NCBI GenBank assembly: GCA_017483195.1
Contig: JAFULR010000008.1
Span: forward strand, 107,044-171,043
Direction of reading: 5' to 3'
DNA from: Clostridia bacterium
GTDB taxonomy: Bacteria; Bacillota; Clostridia; Oscillospirales; CAG-272
DNA length: 64,000 nt
Shown here: one piece after another, positions 63,514 through 64,000 of the stretch
Numbering within the stretch: the first letter of the stretch is position 1
Layout: the number at the start of each line of letters is the position of its first letter
Notes under the pieces: generated by a model
Told to the model about the DNA's origin: nothing
Seen by the model: the letters and a program-made list of their open reading frames with translations, nothing else
Databases searched by the model: none
Program-made: the position numbers and the translations under genes

Positions 63514-64000
63514 TCAATCCTCAGTTAAAACAACTTTATCTCCAACCTTTTCGTAGCACACTCTACCTTCTGCAAGAATAGTACTACGCACTCCGCTTCC
63601 ATCCAACGTCGCGTTATCGGAGTAAATTATAATTGAAATACATCCGCTATCGTTGGCAAATAATTCTGAGGGAATTGTTATTATCTCACGATACAAGAAT
63701 ACAGGTGTGGTTTCATAATACTCAAAAAGTAAAAAATTATGATAATCCCAATCTATATGCACATAGTATTTATGCGATATCAATTCTTCTTCCACCTTTT
63801 TTATCGTGTGTCTGTCTCCGTCTTCATTTTCTAAATATAATTCGAATGACGGAACACTCATCCCAAACTTGGATATTTCAAGTATTTCACCGTTATTTTC
63901 GATATTATATGTGCCACCATAGTATAATCTTAAGTTAACTCTGTCAATGTCAAATTCTCTTAAATTGCTTTCATATGCACACATAAAGTAATTTCCCGGA
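63514..64000 (-). CDS. Paralogous lipoprotein of unknown function (copy 1, N-terminus outside the window)
   Basis: The frame is open to the right edge and has no ribosome site at the first internal ATG (63984), so the start is outside. The visible 160 residues follow the block order of the two downstream copies: YFMCAYESNLREFDIDRVNLRLYYG, YNIENNGE, EIITIPSELFANDSGCISIIIYS. It is therefore the third member of the tandem family. Any signal peptide would lie beyond the edge. Confidence 0.75.
   Translation of the reverse strand, partial: PGNYFMCAYESNLREFDIDRVNLRLYYGGTYNIENNGEILEISKFGMSVPSFELYLENEDGDRHTIKKVEEELISHKYYVHIDWDYHNFLLFEYYETTPVFLYREIITIPSELFANDSGCISIIIYSDNATLDGSGVRSTILAEGRVCYEKVGDKVVLTED

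Noticed and set aside
63514..63984. Complete 156-residue protein starting at 63984
   Set aside because: The frame continues to the window edge and the upstream residues match the paralogues, so the true start lies outside.

Overview
The window reads as a chromosomal piece of an uncultured, anaerobic Gram-positive bacterium of the class Clostridia (Bacillota). The support is the gene order lon - ysxC - M50 protease - scpA - scpB - DUF2953 - ytfJ - D-Ala-D-Ala carboxypeptidase - rluB - prmC, the spore-associated ytfJ, Rex, DnaD and DnaI-type primosome genes, Gram-positive lipoprotein signals, and strong TTGACA/TATAAT promoters with AAGGAGG ribosome sites. I place it no lower than class, although the style resembles gut or rumen Oscillospirales/Christensenellales genomes. 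No rRNA, insertion sequence, phage or CRISPR array is visible.

Layout. (1) 1-6.6 kb: the end of a hypothetical protein, a YgjP-type metallopeptidase, a LiaF/DUF4097 membrane pair, an EF-G-like (TetM-type) GTPase fused to a Rae1/YacP-type NYN nuclease domain, and a cobalamin-riboswitch unit made of a DUF4430 lipoprotein and an ECF S-component. (2) 6.6-36.1 kb: a plant-polysaccharide region. A GH5-GH3 pair diverges from a 13-gene operon holding a LplB/LplC-type ABC importer, a very large solute-binding lipoprotein, two MsmX-type ATPases, five uncharacterised small membrane proteins, a GH28 polygalacturonase, a GH105 unsaturated uronyl hydrolase and a sugar isomerase. Then come uxaB-uxaA-uxaC, an AraC-type regulator, an AEC transporter, a secreted PL9 pectate lyase and kduI-kduD. 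Together these genes can cut pectin outside the cell, import oligogalacturonides, split them, and convert both galacturonate and the unsaturated uronate to 2-keto-3-deoxygluconate (KDG). KdgK and KdgA, which would finish the route, are not in the window. A 17-base motif (TATCAAAAAAATCAAGA and close variants) recurs at several promoters of this region, including that of the AraC gene.

(3) 36.3-55.1 kb: mostly conserved housekeeping genes: lon, ysxC, scpAB, ytfJ, dac, rluB, prmC, dnaI-dnaD-rex, tsaD-rimI-comEB, an amino-acid ABC transporter with a rearranged binding domain, DUF1934, an M24 peptidase and yqeG. A cluster of four TTTTCCACA boxes lies upstream of rex-dnaD-dnaI. (4) 55.3-55.6 kb: three tRNA genes (Gly-TCC, Arg-TCT, His-GTG). 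(5) 55.7-59.5 kb: an uncharacterised operon of an Old-Yellow-Enzyme-type enoate reductase with a two-subunit aconitase X. (6) 59.5-64 kb: a minus-strand surface-protein operon with three paralogous lipoproteins and an 822-residue secreted protein that looks like a metallopeptidase that has lost a zinc histidine.

The most novel-looking items are the TetM-like/NYN fusion, the aconitase X/enoate reductase operon, the AraC-linked motif set of the pectin locus, the five small membrane proteins in the importer operon, the apparently circularly permuted solute-binding domain, and the lipoprotein/pseudopeptidase operon. All functions are inferred from sequence reading alone; no database search was run.
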